DNA from: Thermoplasmata archaeon
GTDB lineage: Archaea > Thermoplasmatota > Thermoplasmata > Lutacidiplasmatales > UBA184
Assembly (NCBI GenBank): GCA_028864975.1
Contig: JAGWLG010000001.1
Coordinates: 154,980 to 218,979 of the forward strand
Direction: 5' to 3'
Length of the DNA: 64,000 bases
The translations under genes were made by a program, and so were the position numbers. The notes beneath the pieces were generated by a model. It had not been told where the DNA came from and made no database searches. It saw only the letters and a program-made list of their open reading frames with translations. Positions 19,106 to 27,870 of this stretch are shown here, one piece after another; the first letter of the stretch is position 1; each line of letters begins with the position of its first letter.

Positions 19106-19609
19106 TCACTCGCTGGTCGCGGCGCTGCTCCTTGGCACGTCGGACCGAGCTACGATCCCGACAAGGCGCCCGTCCTTGACCACAGGGAGGCGATGGAATC
19201 CGCGAGCGTCCATCCTGAGCGCGGCTTCGGTCACCTCCTCGTCGGGATCAATGCTGACCACTTCCGAGGTCATGACCTCCTCGACCCTGAGACGTCCGAT
19301 CCTATCGCGAAGCACCTGGAGGGGCCCCATGGCGCTGACGGCAGTCCTCCCGAGGAGCATGTCGAGCCACTTGCGGGGGCTCTGCAGGACGAGGCCGGCG
19401 ACGGCGCTCTCCACGATGTCGCGTTCGCTCAGGACACCCACCACGTTCCCTTCCGCGTCGACCACGGGTGCTCCAGAGATGTGGTGCCGACGGAGGGTTC
19501 CCGCGGCGGCGCGGAGCGTGGCCGTCGGCCGGAGGCAGATGACCTTGTCATGCATCACCGACCTCACGGGGGAGTGCCCGCGGGGCCGTGTTCGCTCCAT
19601 GCTCTCCAC
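19106..19609 (-). CDS. CBS-domain pair protein
   Basis: HHISGAPVVDAEGNVVGVLSERDIV; RGFHRLPVVKDGRLVGIVARSD. Confidence 0.93.
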   Translation of the reverse strand: MESMERTRPRGHSPVRSVMHDKVICLRPTATLRAAAGTLRRHHISGAPVVDAEGNVVGVLSERDIVESAVAGLVLQSPRKWLDMLLGRTAVSAMGPLQVLRDRIGRLRVEEVMTSEVVSIDPDEEVTEAALRMDARGFHRLPVVKDGRLVGIVARSDVPRSSAATSE

Positions 19610-19645
19610 GATCGGTGACCGCCCTGCCGGCTATTTCGACCCACA

Positions 19646-19661
19646 GTGGAGGCTCGTTCAC
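19646..19661. promoter_or_regulatory. Dyad GTGGA-GGCTCG-TTCAC (site 2)
   Basis: 37 bp upstream of CBS start 19609; adjoins TATA-like CGAAATAGCC on minus strand. Confidence 0.55.
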
Positions 19662-19707
19662 CGAGGTTGCCAGGGGGTCCGCGCGGGGTCCGTTGAAGTT
19701 CCGAGAG

Positions 19708-19723
19708 GTCAAGCCCATTCCAC
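19708..19723. promoter_or_regulatory. Dyad GTCAA-GCCCAT-TCCAC (site 3)
   Basis: 37 bp upstream of CBS start 19760; followed by TATA-like CGAAATAGCC at 19731. Confidence 0.55.
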
Positions 19724-19759
19724 CATTCTCCGAAATAGCCTCGGCCGGCTGGTGGGGCC

Positions 19760-20317
19760 ATGCATGAGAAGCTCGTCTCCGATGCCATGACCCGCCCGGT
19801 CCGATTCGTCCGGCCCGAAGATACCCTGGCGACGGCCGCCGGAATCATGCGGGAGCACCATATCTCGGGGCTTCCCGTCCTGGACCCCGATGGCAAGCTC
19901 TGTGGCATTATCAGCGAACGCGACATTGTCAAGGAGCTGCACAAGGCAACGGGAGTGGGGTCTCCGCGAGGTCTCCTCGACATCATTCTGGAGGCTCCGA
20001 GCGTCGGAGGGGTTTCCTCCCTCGAGGCGACTCGTCGGAGGCTGCAGCATGCCCGGGTGGAGGAGGCGATGTCGGGGCGGCCAGTGACGGTCGACGCCGA
20101 CGATACCTTGGAGGAGGCGATCCGGATCTTCCGGCAGTACAGTGTGAACCGCCTGCCGGTCATGGACAAGGAGAGGATGGTGGGTATCCTCACGCGACAG
20201 GACGCCATCATCGCGCTCGCCGGTGAAGTGCGCCGAAGCGCGAACCTTCCCACACGCTTGATTCCTCAGGCACACCCAGGGCGGCCCAGGTTGGTCACTC
20301 CCTCTTCCCGAGGTTGA
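19760..20317 (+). CDS. CBS-domain pair protein
   Basis: MREHHISGLPVLDPDGKLCGIISERDIV; YSVNRLPVMDKERMVGILTRQD. Confidence 0.93.
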   Translation: MHEKLVSDAMTRPVRFVRPEDTLATAAGIMREHHISGLPVLDPDGKLCGIISERDIVKELHKATGVGSPRGLLDIILEAPSVGGVSSLEATRRRLQHARVEEAMSGRPVTVDADDTLEEAIRIFRQYSVNRLPVMDKERMVGILTRQDAIIALAGEVRRSANLPTRLIPQAHPGRPRLVTPSSRG

Positions 20318-20348
20318 AGCGCTTCTCGTAGAACACGGAGGTGAAAGC

Positions 20349-20870
20349 ATGGCCAAGAACTCCCCCAGTTCCATAGTCGTCTGCGTGGACGGGTCGGCAC
20401 CGGCGGAAGAAGCGTTCGAACAGGCACTCGACCTATGTTTGAAGCTCGGGCGCCCGATGCAGGTGGTGACCGTCGTGCCTTCCGCGAACATCTACTACCT
20501 CACGGGGCCTCCTCCCGCCGTCCCGGACGAAGAACAGGTCCGCTACCACTGGGAGCTCGCAGCTCGGTACGTCGAACGCGCAAAGGCGCGGGGTGTGAAA
20601 GAGGCGGGATTCGTCGTCCTGGATGGGAACCCCGTGGACGCCATCCTGGACCACCTGGAGCGGGAGCCTATCGAGCTCTTGGTCGTGGGCGCTCGGGGAC
20701 TCTCGAGGACCCAGAGGCTGCTCCTGGGCAGCGTCTCCTCCGCGCTCGTCCAGCAGGCGAAGTGCTCCATCCTGGTCGCGAAGGTCAAGGTGCGAGGGGT
20801 CTCGGCCGCGACGGACCTCGACCGGTCTCCCCAGAAGACGAGGCGGGTCGAAGCGGCTCCCTTCGCGTGA
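20349..20870 (+). CDS. Universal stress protein (UspA family)
   Basis: SIVVCVDGSAPAEEAFEQAL; ELLVVGARGLSRTQRLLLGSVSSALVQQAKCSILVAK. Confidence 0.93.
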   Translation: MAKNSPSSIVVCVDGSAPAEEAFEQALDLCLKLGRPMQVVTVVPSANIYYLTGPPPAVPDEEQVRYHWELAARYVERAKARGVKEAGFVVLDGNPVDAILDHLEREPIELLVVGARGLSRTQRLLLGSVSSALVQQAKCSILVAKVKVRGVSAATDLDRSPQKTRRVEAAPFA

Positions 20871-20913
20871 GCTGAGGCATCTGGGCCGCTGAAGATCCAA
20901 CGTTCTGGGTGGC

Positions 20914-21477
20914 CTACGGCTCCGCGATGGGCCAGTGGCCCAGTAGGTCCCGCCGTGTGACGATTCCCACCAGGCGTCCGCCCTCAACCACCGGGAGGCG
21001 GTTCACCCTTCGTGCCTTCATGCGCCGGACGGCCTCTCCCAGGGGTGCCGATGCATCGATGGTCTCAGCTGGGGAGGTCATCGCATCCTCGGCCTTGAGC
21101 GAGCGCAACCCCTCTCGGAGGTCGCGCATCGCATCCGGGCGGCTCCATGGCGAGGTCGGGAGTAGCAGATCGAGAACCTCCAGGGGACGAGAGGTCAGCC
21201 AGCGAGACCCCACCGAGTGAGCGATATCCCTCTCGCTGAGCACGCCGAGCACCTGCCCATCCAGAGCCACGACAGGTGCTCCGGAGACCCCTCCGTTGCG
21301 GAGACGCGCAAGGGCCACCGCCAGATTGTCCTGGGGTGCGATCTGCACGACCGGGACGTTCATGGCCTCCCGCACCGTGACGTACGGAAGGAGAGGAGAA
21401 GCACCGATCAAGGTCGTGGCGGTGCGAGTCCCCGCGGCTCCACGAGAGGAGCTCCGTAGGTGCGAGGCCGTCCTCAT
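20914..21477 (-). CDS. CBS-domain pair protein
   Basis: GGVSGAPVVALDGQVLGVLSERDIAHS; RRVNRLPVVEGGRLVGIVTRRDLL. Confidence 0.93.
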   Translation of the reverse strand: MRTASHLRSSSRGAAGTRTATTLIGASPLLPYVTVREAMNVPVVQIAPQDNLAVALARLRNGGVSGAPVVALDGQVLGVLSERDIAHSVGSRWLTSRPLEVLDLLLPTSPWSRPDAMRDLREGLRSLKAEDAMTSPAETIDASAPLGEAVRRMKARRVNRLPVVEGGRLVGIVTRRDLLGHWPIAEP

Positions 21478-22031
21478 GCGGGTATCACCGCCTGCACCCT
21501 CCCCCGGGGTGCCGCGCGCGCAGCCTCCGTCTCCCTCGCCCCCGAGAGCGCCCGAATCAGGTCGGTCCTGGTGATGATCCCGACGAGCCTTCCGTTCGAG
21601 TCGACCACGGGCAGACGATTGATCCGCCGTCCCACCATCAGCTCAGCGGCTTCCCGGATCGAACCGCCCGCGTTGATGGTTACCGCCGGTGAGGTCATGC
21701 AGGACCCGACCCGAAGATGCCGCAACCGATTGATCACGAGCTGGAAGGGGTCTCGGCTGTCGTCACGGGGAGCGCGCAGGAACATCTCCAAGAACCCTGG
21801 TAGGGAGTCAACGCCTTTCACTGGAGACAGGCTACGAGCCACGTCGATCTCGCTCACGACCGCCACCAGCTTCCCGTCGGGATCCAGGACGGGAAACCCC
21901 GCGATCCGAAGCGCCTTCATCCGAGCGACGACGAGGTCGAGAGTGTCGGAAACTAGGACCGTCGTCACGTTCCCGCTCATGTACCGATCTACCCGTTCGA
22001 CGAGGACGCTCGAGCCCGATTCGCTCTGCAT
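21474..22031 (-). CDS. CBS-domain pair protein
   Basis: LRIAGFPVLDPDGKLVAVVSEIDVA; RRINRLPVVDSNGRLVGIITRTDLI; ATGA overlap with downstream CBS gene. Confidence 0.92.
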   Translation of the reverse strand: MQSESGSSVLVERVDRYMSGNVTTVLVSDTLDLVVARMKALRIAGFPVLDPDGKLVAVVSEIDVARSLSPVKGVDSLPGFLEMFLRAPRDDSRDPFQLVINRLRHLRVGSCMTSPAVTINAGGSIREAAELMVGRRINRLPVVDSNGRLVGIITRTDLIRALSGARETEAARAAPRGRVQAVIPA

Positions 22032-22090
22032 GTTGCTCCTCACCTTCCTCCCACGTACCTGGAGACCGAGACCCCGTGCCCACCGATTCC

Positions 22091-22468
22091 TTACGCTCCT
22101 ATGGGCTGATTGACGACTACGTTGGTCAGGTCGAAGATCTCCTCCAGGAACCTCGGCACGTTCAAGGGGAGATGGATCACCCGGAGCATCCCGTGAGAGC
22201 GAAGGTGGGCATCGCGCGAGCCGACCACCACCAGGGGAAGGTCCGACAAGCTCCCGTTGATCCACCCCTGGACCGCAGGGCTATAGTGACCGTTCGAAGC
22301 GACCACGAGCAACATGGTCTCTTGGCCGCGAGATCTCGAAACGAGCGGCCGTGCTTCGCTCAGGTCCCGGGCGCAGCAGACCCGATATCCCTCCGCTTCG
22401 AAGAGGTCGGTCAGCCCTGCCCCTAGCGAGGGGCTCTCGTTGATGATCACCAGCGTGGCTCTCGGCAT
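22091..22468 (-). CDS. Degenerate response-receiver-like domain protein
   Basis: MPRATLVIINESPSLGAGLTDLFEAEGYRVCCARDLSEARPL; receiver-like fold pattern without the usual acidic pair or phospho-Asp. Confidence 0.55.
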   Translation of the reverse strand: MPRATLVIINESPSLGAGLTDLFEAEGYRVCCARDLSEARPLVSRSRGQETMLLVVASNGHYSPAVQGWINGSLSDLPLVVVGSRDAHLRSHGMLRVIHLPLNVPRFLEEIFDLTNVVVNQPIGA

Positions 22469-22504
22469 CCAAACCACCACCCCGGAGGGTGAGAAGAACA
22501 CCTC

Positions 22505-22520
22505 GTCAATCCGAATCCAC
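22505..22520. promoter_or_regulatory. Dyad GTCAA-TCCGAA-TCCAC (site 4)
   Basis: 37 bp upstream of pseudo-receiver start 22468. Confidence 0.6.
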
Positions 22521-22587
22521 CTCAGCGGGGGCTGCCCACCCTCCCCGCCCCCCCTGCTACCCTGTCGGGAGGCTCTATGGGGGAACC

Positions 22588-24075
22588 ATGGTTACCTCCA
22601 CAGCCGTGACGGGGTCGGAGCGTCTCCAACTGGTGGAGCGCCTGCTAGCTGAGGCTCCATGCGGCGTGGCGGTCGTCCAAGAACCCTGCGAGCTCGTCTG
22701 GGCCAACGAGAGGTTCATCTCGGTCACCGGCCGACCTCGGACCCACATGCCCGCCGACCTTCGGCAAGTCGAGCGTCTTCAGGGAGGCCCTGTCGTGAGA
22801 GCCCTTGAGCAGGCGCTCAAGGAGGGGCGGTCCGTGACCATTCCCGACGTTCTTCTCGTGTCCCGCCCGTCGGTGAGGTACGCGGACATCCACATCTGGC
22901 CCCTTCCAGGACCGACCAACGAACCTCGGATGGTCGTGGCGACGCTCTACGACCAGACCGAGCGCGTCGCGGACCGGGCCCGAGCGCGCCTCTTCTACGA
23001 GTCGTTCCTCACTTCGTCGAACGCGATCGAGGTCACGGATCGCTCCGGGGTCCTCGTCGACGTGAACCCTGCGTTCGAACGCGTGTATGGGTACACTCGG
23101 GCGGAATGCATCGGGAAGAAGCCCAGCCTCGTTCGGAGCAGGAAGACCCCTCCCGAGCTCTACGAGAAGATGTGGAAAGACCTGACAGACCCGACGATCG
23201 GCCACTGGTCCGGAGAGATCGCCAACCGCGACCGGCGGGGGCATGACCGCCAGGTCTTCCTAACCATCACCGCCATCCGCGATGAGTTGGGGGAGATCAC
23301 CCACTATCTCGGCGTAGCCGTGGACCTCACGCAGCAAAAGGCGTGGGAGCAAGGCGCAGCGCACGCCGAGCGTCTCGCATCCCTGGGAAGGGTCGCCGCG
23401 GGCGTTGCCCATGAGATCAACACTCCCCTCGCGAACATTCTTCTCGTGGCGGAGAGCATCCGTCGGAGGACCCAAGACCCCTGGATGATCTCCCGGGTCG
23501 CTGCGATGTCCTCCCAGGTCGAGGTCGCGGCCAAGATCGTCCGGAGCCTATTGGAGTTCTCACGAAGGAGCGAGCCACACTTCCAGGAGCTCGATCTCGT
23601 CAGGGTCGCCAAGGACGCGGTAGAGTTCCTGCAGGGGAAGCAGTCCGCCGACGTCGAGGTGTCGGAGCGCTATCCCTCCGGACCTGTCGCCATCCACGGT
23701 GACCGTGGCCAGCTCATTCAGGTTCTGACGAACATCCTCAATAACGCGTACGAAGCGATCGAGGGCGCAGGACGGATCACGCTCGAGGTCCGCGAGGACC
23801 ATGGCTCCGCGGTCGTGATCATTTCCGACTCCGGGAAGGGCATCGCCCCGGAGGCGCTCCCGCACATCTTCGAGCCGTTCTTCACGACCAAGGAGGAGGG
23901 AAAAGGCACAGGGCTTGGGCTGGCGATCTGTCACGGGATCGTTCAGTCGCACCAGGGGACCATTCTCGCGGAGAACATCCCCCAAGGAGGGGCGGCGTTC
24001 ACCATACGGATCCCGTTGAGAACGCCTCCCCCTCCGGGCTCGACGTTGGACGAACCCCCGGCGATCCATCGGTAG
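22588..24075 (+). CDS. PAS-domain sensor histidine kinase
   Basis: PAS segment VFERVYGYTRAECIGKKPSLVRS-like; H-box ASLGRVAAGVAHEINTPLANI; HATPase DSGKGIAPEALPHIFEPFFTTKEEGKGTGLGLAI. Confidence 0.94.
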   Translation: MVTSTAVTGSERLQLVERLLAEAPCGVAVVQEPCELVWANERFISVTGRPRTHMPADLRQVERLQGGPVVRALEQALKEGRSVTIPDVLLVSRPSVRYADIHIWPLPGPTNEPRMVVATLYDQTERVADRARARLFYESFLTSSNAIEVTDRSGVLVDVNPAFERVYGYTRAECIGKKPSLVRSRKTPPELYEKMWKDLTDPTIGHWSGEIANRDRRGHDRQVFLTITAIRDELGEITHYLGVAVDLTQQKAWEQGAAHAERLASLGRVAAGVAHEINTPLANILLVAESIRRRTQDPWMISRVAAMSSQVEVAAKIVRSLLEFSRRSEPHFQELDLVRVAKDAVEFLQGKQSADVEVSERYPSGPVAIHGDRGQLIQVLTNILNNAYEAIEGAGRITLEVREDHGSAVVIISDSGKGIAPEALPHIFEPFFTTKEEGKGTGLGLAICHGIVQSHQGTILAENIPQGGAAFTIRIPLRTPPPPGSTLDEPPAIHR

Positions 24076-24080
24076 GGAGA

Positions 24081-24104
24081 GACGAGCGGGGACCTCCGCT
24101 CGTC
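24081..24104. terminator. Perfect 9-bp stem / 6-nt loop hairpin GACGAGCGG-GGACCT-CCGCTCGTC
   Basis: Immediately 3' of histidine kinase stop codon. Confidence 0.5.
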
Positions 24105-24117
24105 AATTCGGATTGAC
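24102..24117. promoter_or_regulatory. Perfect dyad GTCAA-TTCGGA-TTGAC (site 5)
   Basis: 37 bp upstream of response regulator ATG 24154. Confidence 0.65.
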
Positions 24118-24153
24118 CCCGCGAGGAAATACGCGTGAACTATCCTTCTCTTG

Positions 24154-25326
24154 ATGACCCGGCCAGGTTCCGTCCCGTTGGAGGGTCAACTCCTTGAACG
24201 ACCCGCCTCTCCGGACGAGCAGCGCTCCGCTCCCAGGTTCGCGCCCGCGGTCGCACCAACCCTTAAGACCCCTTCCCCGGGTGCGGCCCCTGTGCAGGTC
24301 CTCGTCGTCGACGATGATGCCATGTTCCGCGAGGAGCTCGCCGAGCTCCTGAAGGGGGAGGGCCACCGCGTCCACACCGCTCCCTCCGTTCAGAAGGCCG
24401 TCGAGGAGCTGGAGCAGCAGGACTTTGATGTGGTCCTGACCGACCTGAAGATGCCCCGCCACAGCGGCCTCGAGCTCCTCACCCAGGTCCGGCAACGCTG
24501 GCCACGCACCCTTGTCGTCATGATCACAGGGTTCGCCACGGTCGAGACGGCGGTGGCAGCCATGAAGGCCGGGGCGTTCGACTACGTCCGCAAACCGTTC
24601 CAGATCGAGCAGGTTCGGAAGGTCCTGGAACTTGCCGGTCAGGAGCTCCAGTTCCAGGCGGGTGGACAGGATGCGCCCGACATCGATTCCCTCGCCCGGA
24701 CCTGGGTGAGGAAGAAGGGGCTCGACGTCCTCATGGTCACCCAGCGAACCCCCCATCCACACCCGGGGATCACGGTCTTCGCCGCGGACCTCGCGAATCC
24801 CTCGAGGATCCGGGAGGTCGTGGACTCCTTCGTTCTGCCTCGGGAGAAGGCGGCGGTCATCCTCGAGAGAGCGGACCAACTGATCCAAGGCCACCGCCGC
24901 CAGGACATCGTCGACTTCCTGAGCGACCTTCGAGGCAAGCTCGAGAAGAAGGGACCCTTCGTCGTGACCTTCGACCCCAAGCAGATCACGGTCGGGGACC
25001 TCAAGGAGGTCCGAGCCGCGGTCGTCGCACCCAACACGCATGCGACGCTCGAGGCGTTGGCGAACCCCCTACGACGCTCCGTGCTGCGGAGGGTGGCTCA
25101 GGGTCCTTGCTCCTTCACCCAGGCCATGCAAGCCGTGGGTCTCGACGATTCACCCAAGCTCTCCTTCCATCTCCGTCGGCTCGTCGAGGAGGGATTGCTG
25201 ACCCACCAGGATGAGGAATATCGGATCACCCCTAAGGGCTCGGAGACCGCGAAGCTCCTGGCAGAGATCGACGAGCTATCGACCGCCTTCACCGACGGCA
25301 ACGCGGTCGTTCCCGCACGTCTCTGA
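24154..25326 (+). CDS. Response regulator: receiver + DUF835-like + ArsR-type winged HTH
   Basis: VLVVDDDAMFREELAELL, VVLTDLKMPRHSG, KPF; DUF835-like FVLPREKAAVILERADQLI; HTH LEALANPLRRSVLRRVAQGPCSFTQAMQAVGL. Confidence 0.88.
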   Translation: MTRPGSVPLEGQLLERPASPDEQRSAPRFAPAVAPTLKTPSPGAAPVQVLVVDDDAMFREELAELLKGEGHRVHTAPSVQKAVEELEQQDFDVVLTDLKMPRHSGLELLTQVRQRWPRTLVVMITGFATVETAVAAMKAGAFDYVRKPFQIEQVRKVLELAGQELQFQAGGQDAPDIDSLARTWVRKKGLDVLMVTQRTPHPHPGITVFAADLANPSRIREVVDSFVLPREKAAVILERADQLIQGHRRQDIVDFLSDLRGKLEKKGPFVVTFDPKQITVGDLKEVRAAVVAPNTHATLEALANPLRRSVLRRVAQGPCSFTQAMQAVGLDDSPKLSFHLRRLVEEGLLTHQDEEYRITPKGSETAKLLAEIDELSTAFTDGNAVVPARL

Positions 25327-25357
25327 TCCTCCGAGCTCGCCCGGCCCTCCCTCGGGC

Positions 25358-25373
25358 GTGGCGCCGGGTCCAC
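25358..25373. promoter_or_regulatory. Near-match dyad GTGGC-GCCGGG-TCCAC (site 6, 9/10 consensus positions)
   Basis: About 49 bp upstream of PRTase start. Confidence 0.35.
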
Positions 25374-25421
25374 TCACGGCTCAAATCGTGCTCCCGGCGA
25401 TGTCCTAGGCGGGGCTATGTG

Positions 25422-26132
25422 ATGTCGACCCGCTCCCTCGCCCACACTCCCGCGTTCGCGGACCGCTACGAGGCCGGTCGGCTCCTCGCGTACCAGATGC
25501 GACACCTCTCCGACGAGGCCCCGATCGTGCTTGCCCTCCCCCGAGGCGGGGTTCCGTTGGGGTACGAGGTGGCACGCGGCCTCACCGCACCGCTCGACCT
25601 TCTCCTCGTCCGAAAGATCCCCGCTCCGGGCCGTCCTGAGCTGACCGTTGGGGTCGTAGGAGAGGGTGGGGCGGTGCGCATCGACGAGGCCGTGGTGCGA
25701 GAACACCACATCCGATGGGGTGACCTCGACGAGGTGATCCTTCACGAGCAGGAGGAGATCGAGCGTCAAGCGTGGAAGTACTATCGGGGCCGCCCTCGCA
25801 TCGGCGTCAAGGACCGGGTCGTGGTGCTCGTTGATGATGGGGTCGGCACGGGGCGGACAGCGACCTTCGCGATCGAGGGGCTGCGACGGGATTCTCCCAA
25901 GAAGGTCGTCCTCGGTGTGGGCGTCGTCGCCCCCGAGGCCTACCCCGGCCTCCTCCGGATCACGGATGGGGTCTACAGCCCTCTTGTCCCCGGGCTCTTC
26001 CACTCCATCGGTGAGTGGTATCGCGAGTTCGAACCGATAGGGGAACTTGAGATCGAGAGGCTCCTGCAGGAGATCCATCACTTGCACGACGCGGATGCCC
26101 TCCCCGTCCCCCAGCGGGCCCGGGTCGCGTAG
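25422..26132 (+). CDS. Phosphoribosyltransferase-domain protein
   Basis: IVLALPRGGVPLGYEVARGL; PRPP loop VVLVDDGVGTGRTATFAIEGLR. Confidence 0.92.
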   Translation: MSTRSLAHTPAFADRYEAGRLLAYQMRHLSDEAPIVLALPRGGVPLGYEVARGLTAPLDLLLVRKIPAPGRPELTVGVVGEGGAVRIDEAVVREHHIRWGDLDEVILHEQEEIERQAWKYYRGRPRIGVKDRVVVLVDDGVGTGRTATFAIEGLRRDSPKKVVLGVGVVAPEAYPGLLRITDGVYSPLVPGLFHSIGEWYREFEPIGELEIERLLQEIHHLHDADALPVPQRARVA

Positions 26133-26166
26133 CCGGCCGACCTCCCCGGGCCTCCGACGGCGGTCC

Positions 26167-27870
26167 TCAGCGAACCCCCGTGATATCTCCGAGGTCCGAA
26201 AGATCAACGTCCAGGGCCGCGGGGAGCCGTGGCAGTCCCGGCATGAGCGATATCTGCCCTGTCGTTGCGACGAGATAGCCCGCACCCGTACGAGGGAGCA
26301 CGCGCCGGACCGCGATTCGATAGCCGCGAGGACGTCCGCGGACATGAGGGTCGTCAGAAAGCGAGAGCTGGGTCTTGGCGACGCAGACCGGCAGCCCTCC
26401 GAGACCCATCGCGCGCACCTCGTCGAGGTCGCTCTTGGCCTCCGGAGAGAGGTCCACCCCGTCGGCCCCGTAGATCTCACGCGCGAGGACCGTGAGTTTC
26501 TCCTCGGCGTCGAGCGAGGGGGGAAGGAGCGGACGGCCGGTCCGGCCCTTCCGGGTCGCCTCCAAGACCCGCTCGGCCAATTCGAGCGCCCCTGAGCCCC
26601 CCTTCTCGTAAGCCACGGACTCGGCGAAGCTCGCCCCGCGATCATCGCAGAACCTGGCGACCTCTCGCACCTCTTCGGGACGGTCTCCCGGGAAACGGTT
26701 CAGGGCGACCACCGCAGAGAGCCCCAGCTTCTCCACGTTCTCGAGATGCTTCTCGAGGTTGGGCAATCCCGCGCGCACGGCTGTGAGGTTCGGCTCGAGG
26801 GGTCGATCGGGATCACCTCCCCCGTGCGAACGAAGCGCGGGAAGGGTGACCACGATGACGGCAGCCTCGACCGGGAGGTGGCCCAGCGGGCTCACCAGGT
26901 CCATGAACTTCTCCGCCCCCAGGTCGGATCCGAAGCCGGTCTCGACAAGACATACGTCCGAGAGCGCGCGGGCCATCCTGATCGAAAGGAGGCTCGCCGT
27001 GCCGTGGGCGATGTTCGCAAAGGGACCGGTGTGAACGAACGCGGGAGACCCTTCCGATGTCTGGACCAGGTTCGGTTGGAAGGCGTCCCGAAGCAGGGCC
27101 AGCATCGCCCCCTGCGCACGTAGGTCCCTCGCAAAGAAGGGGCCTCGTCCCTTGAGGCGTCCTACGAGGATCCTCCCGAGTCGCTCGCGAAGGTCCTGGT
27201 GGTCCCCAGCAAGCCCCAGGACCGCCATCACCTCCGAAGCCGCCGTGATCACGAAGTTCTCTTCTCTCTCGGGACCGCTCCCCGGGCCGGCGCCCATCCC
27301 GATCCGAAGGTGGCGTAACGCACGGTCGTCGAGGTCCATGGTCCGCGGCCAATCGATGCGCTTGGGATCCAGGGGAGGGTCGAGCTGGTGGTGGAGATGA
27401 TTGTCGAGGAGGGCCGAGAGAAGGTTGTGGGCCGAGGCGACAGCAGAGGCATCCCCCGGGAATCCGAGGTTGATTTCCGCGGAGGGCTCAACGGTCGCTC
27501 GCCCGCCGCCTGCGCCACCCCCCTTGAGGCCGAGGGTGGGGCCCAGGGAAGGCTGCCGGAGACAAACGGTGGAACGGTAGCCCAAGGTGTGGAAGGCCAT
27601 GGCCAGGCCGATGGAGGTGACGGTCTTTCCTTCGCCGTGGCTCGTGGGCGTCATCGAGGTGACCAGGATGAGCTTCCCGCGGGATGTGGAGGAGCGTTCG
27701 AGCTCGGGAAGCAGTGTAGCGGGGACCTTCGCGCAGCCTCGGCCGTACGGGACGATCCTCTGCGGATCCAGGCCGAGATCGAGGGCGACCTGGGCCATCG
27801 GGCGCAGCCCTGGCCGTGCTCCGCCCTCTCGCGGCGGCGTGCCTCGGAGGCGCTCGGAGGTGGTCATCAA
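26167..27870 (-). CDS. fhs: Formate-tetrahydrofolate ligase
   Basis: GKLILVTSMTPTSHGEGKTVTSIGLAMA, QPSLGPTLGLKGGGAGGG, AEINLGFPGDASAVASAHNLL. Confidence 0.96.
   Translation of the reverse strand: MMTTSERLRGTPPREGGARPGLRPMAQVALDLGLDPQRIVPYGRGCAKVPATLLPELERSSTSRGKLILVTSMTPTSHGEGKTVTSIGLAMAFHTLGYRSTVCLRQPSLGPTLGLKGGGAGGGRATVEPSAEINLGFPGDASAVASAHNLLSALLDNHLHHQLDPPLDPKRIDWPRTMDLDDRALRHLRIGMGAGPGSGPEREENFVITAASEVMAVLGLAGDHQDLRERLGRILVGRLKGRGPFFARDLRAQGAMLALLRDAFQPNLVQTSEGSPAFVHTGPFANIAHGTASLLSIRMARALSDVCLVETGFGSDLGAEKFMDLVSPLGHLPVEAAVIVVTLPALRSHGGGDPDRPLEPNLTAVRAGLPNLEKHLENVEKLGLSAVVALNRFPGDRPEEVREVARFCDDRGASFAESVAYEKGGSGALELAERVLEATRKGRTGRPLLPPSLDAEEKLTVLAREIYGADGVDLSPEAKSDLDEVRAMGLGGLPVCVAKTQLSLSDDPHVRGRPRGYRIAVRRVLPRTGAGYLVATTGQISLMPGLPRLPAALDVDLSDLGDITGVR

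Noticed and set aside
20914-22031. Similar CBS genes as a recent tandem duplication or mobile element
   Set aside because: The proteins are well diverged and no flanking repeats or transposase genes were seen.
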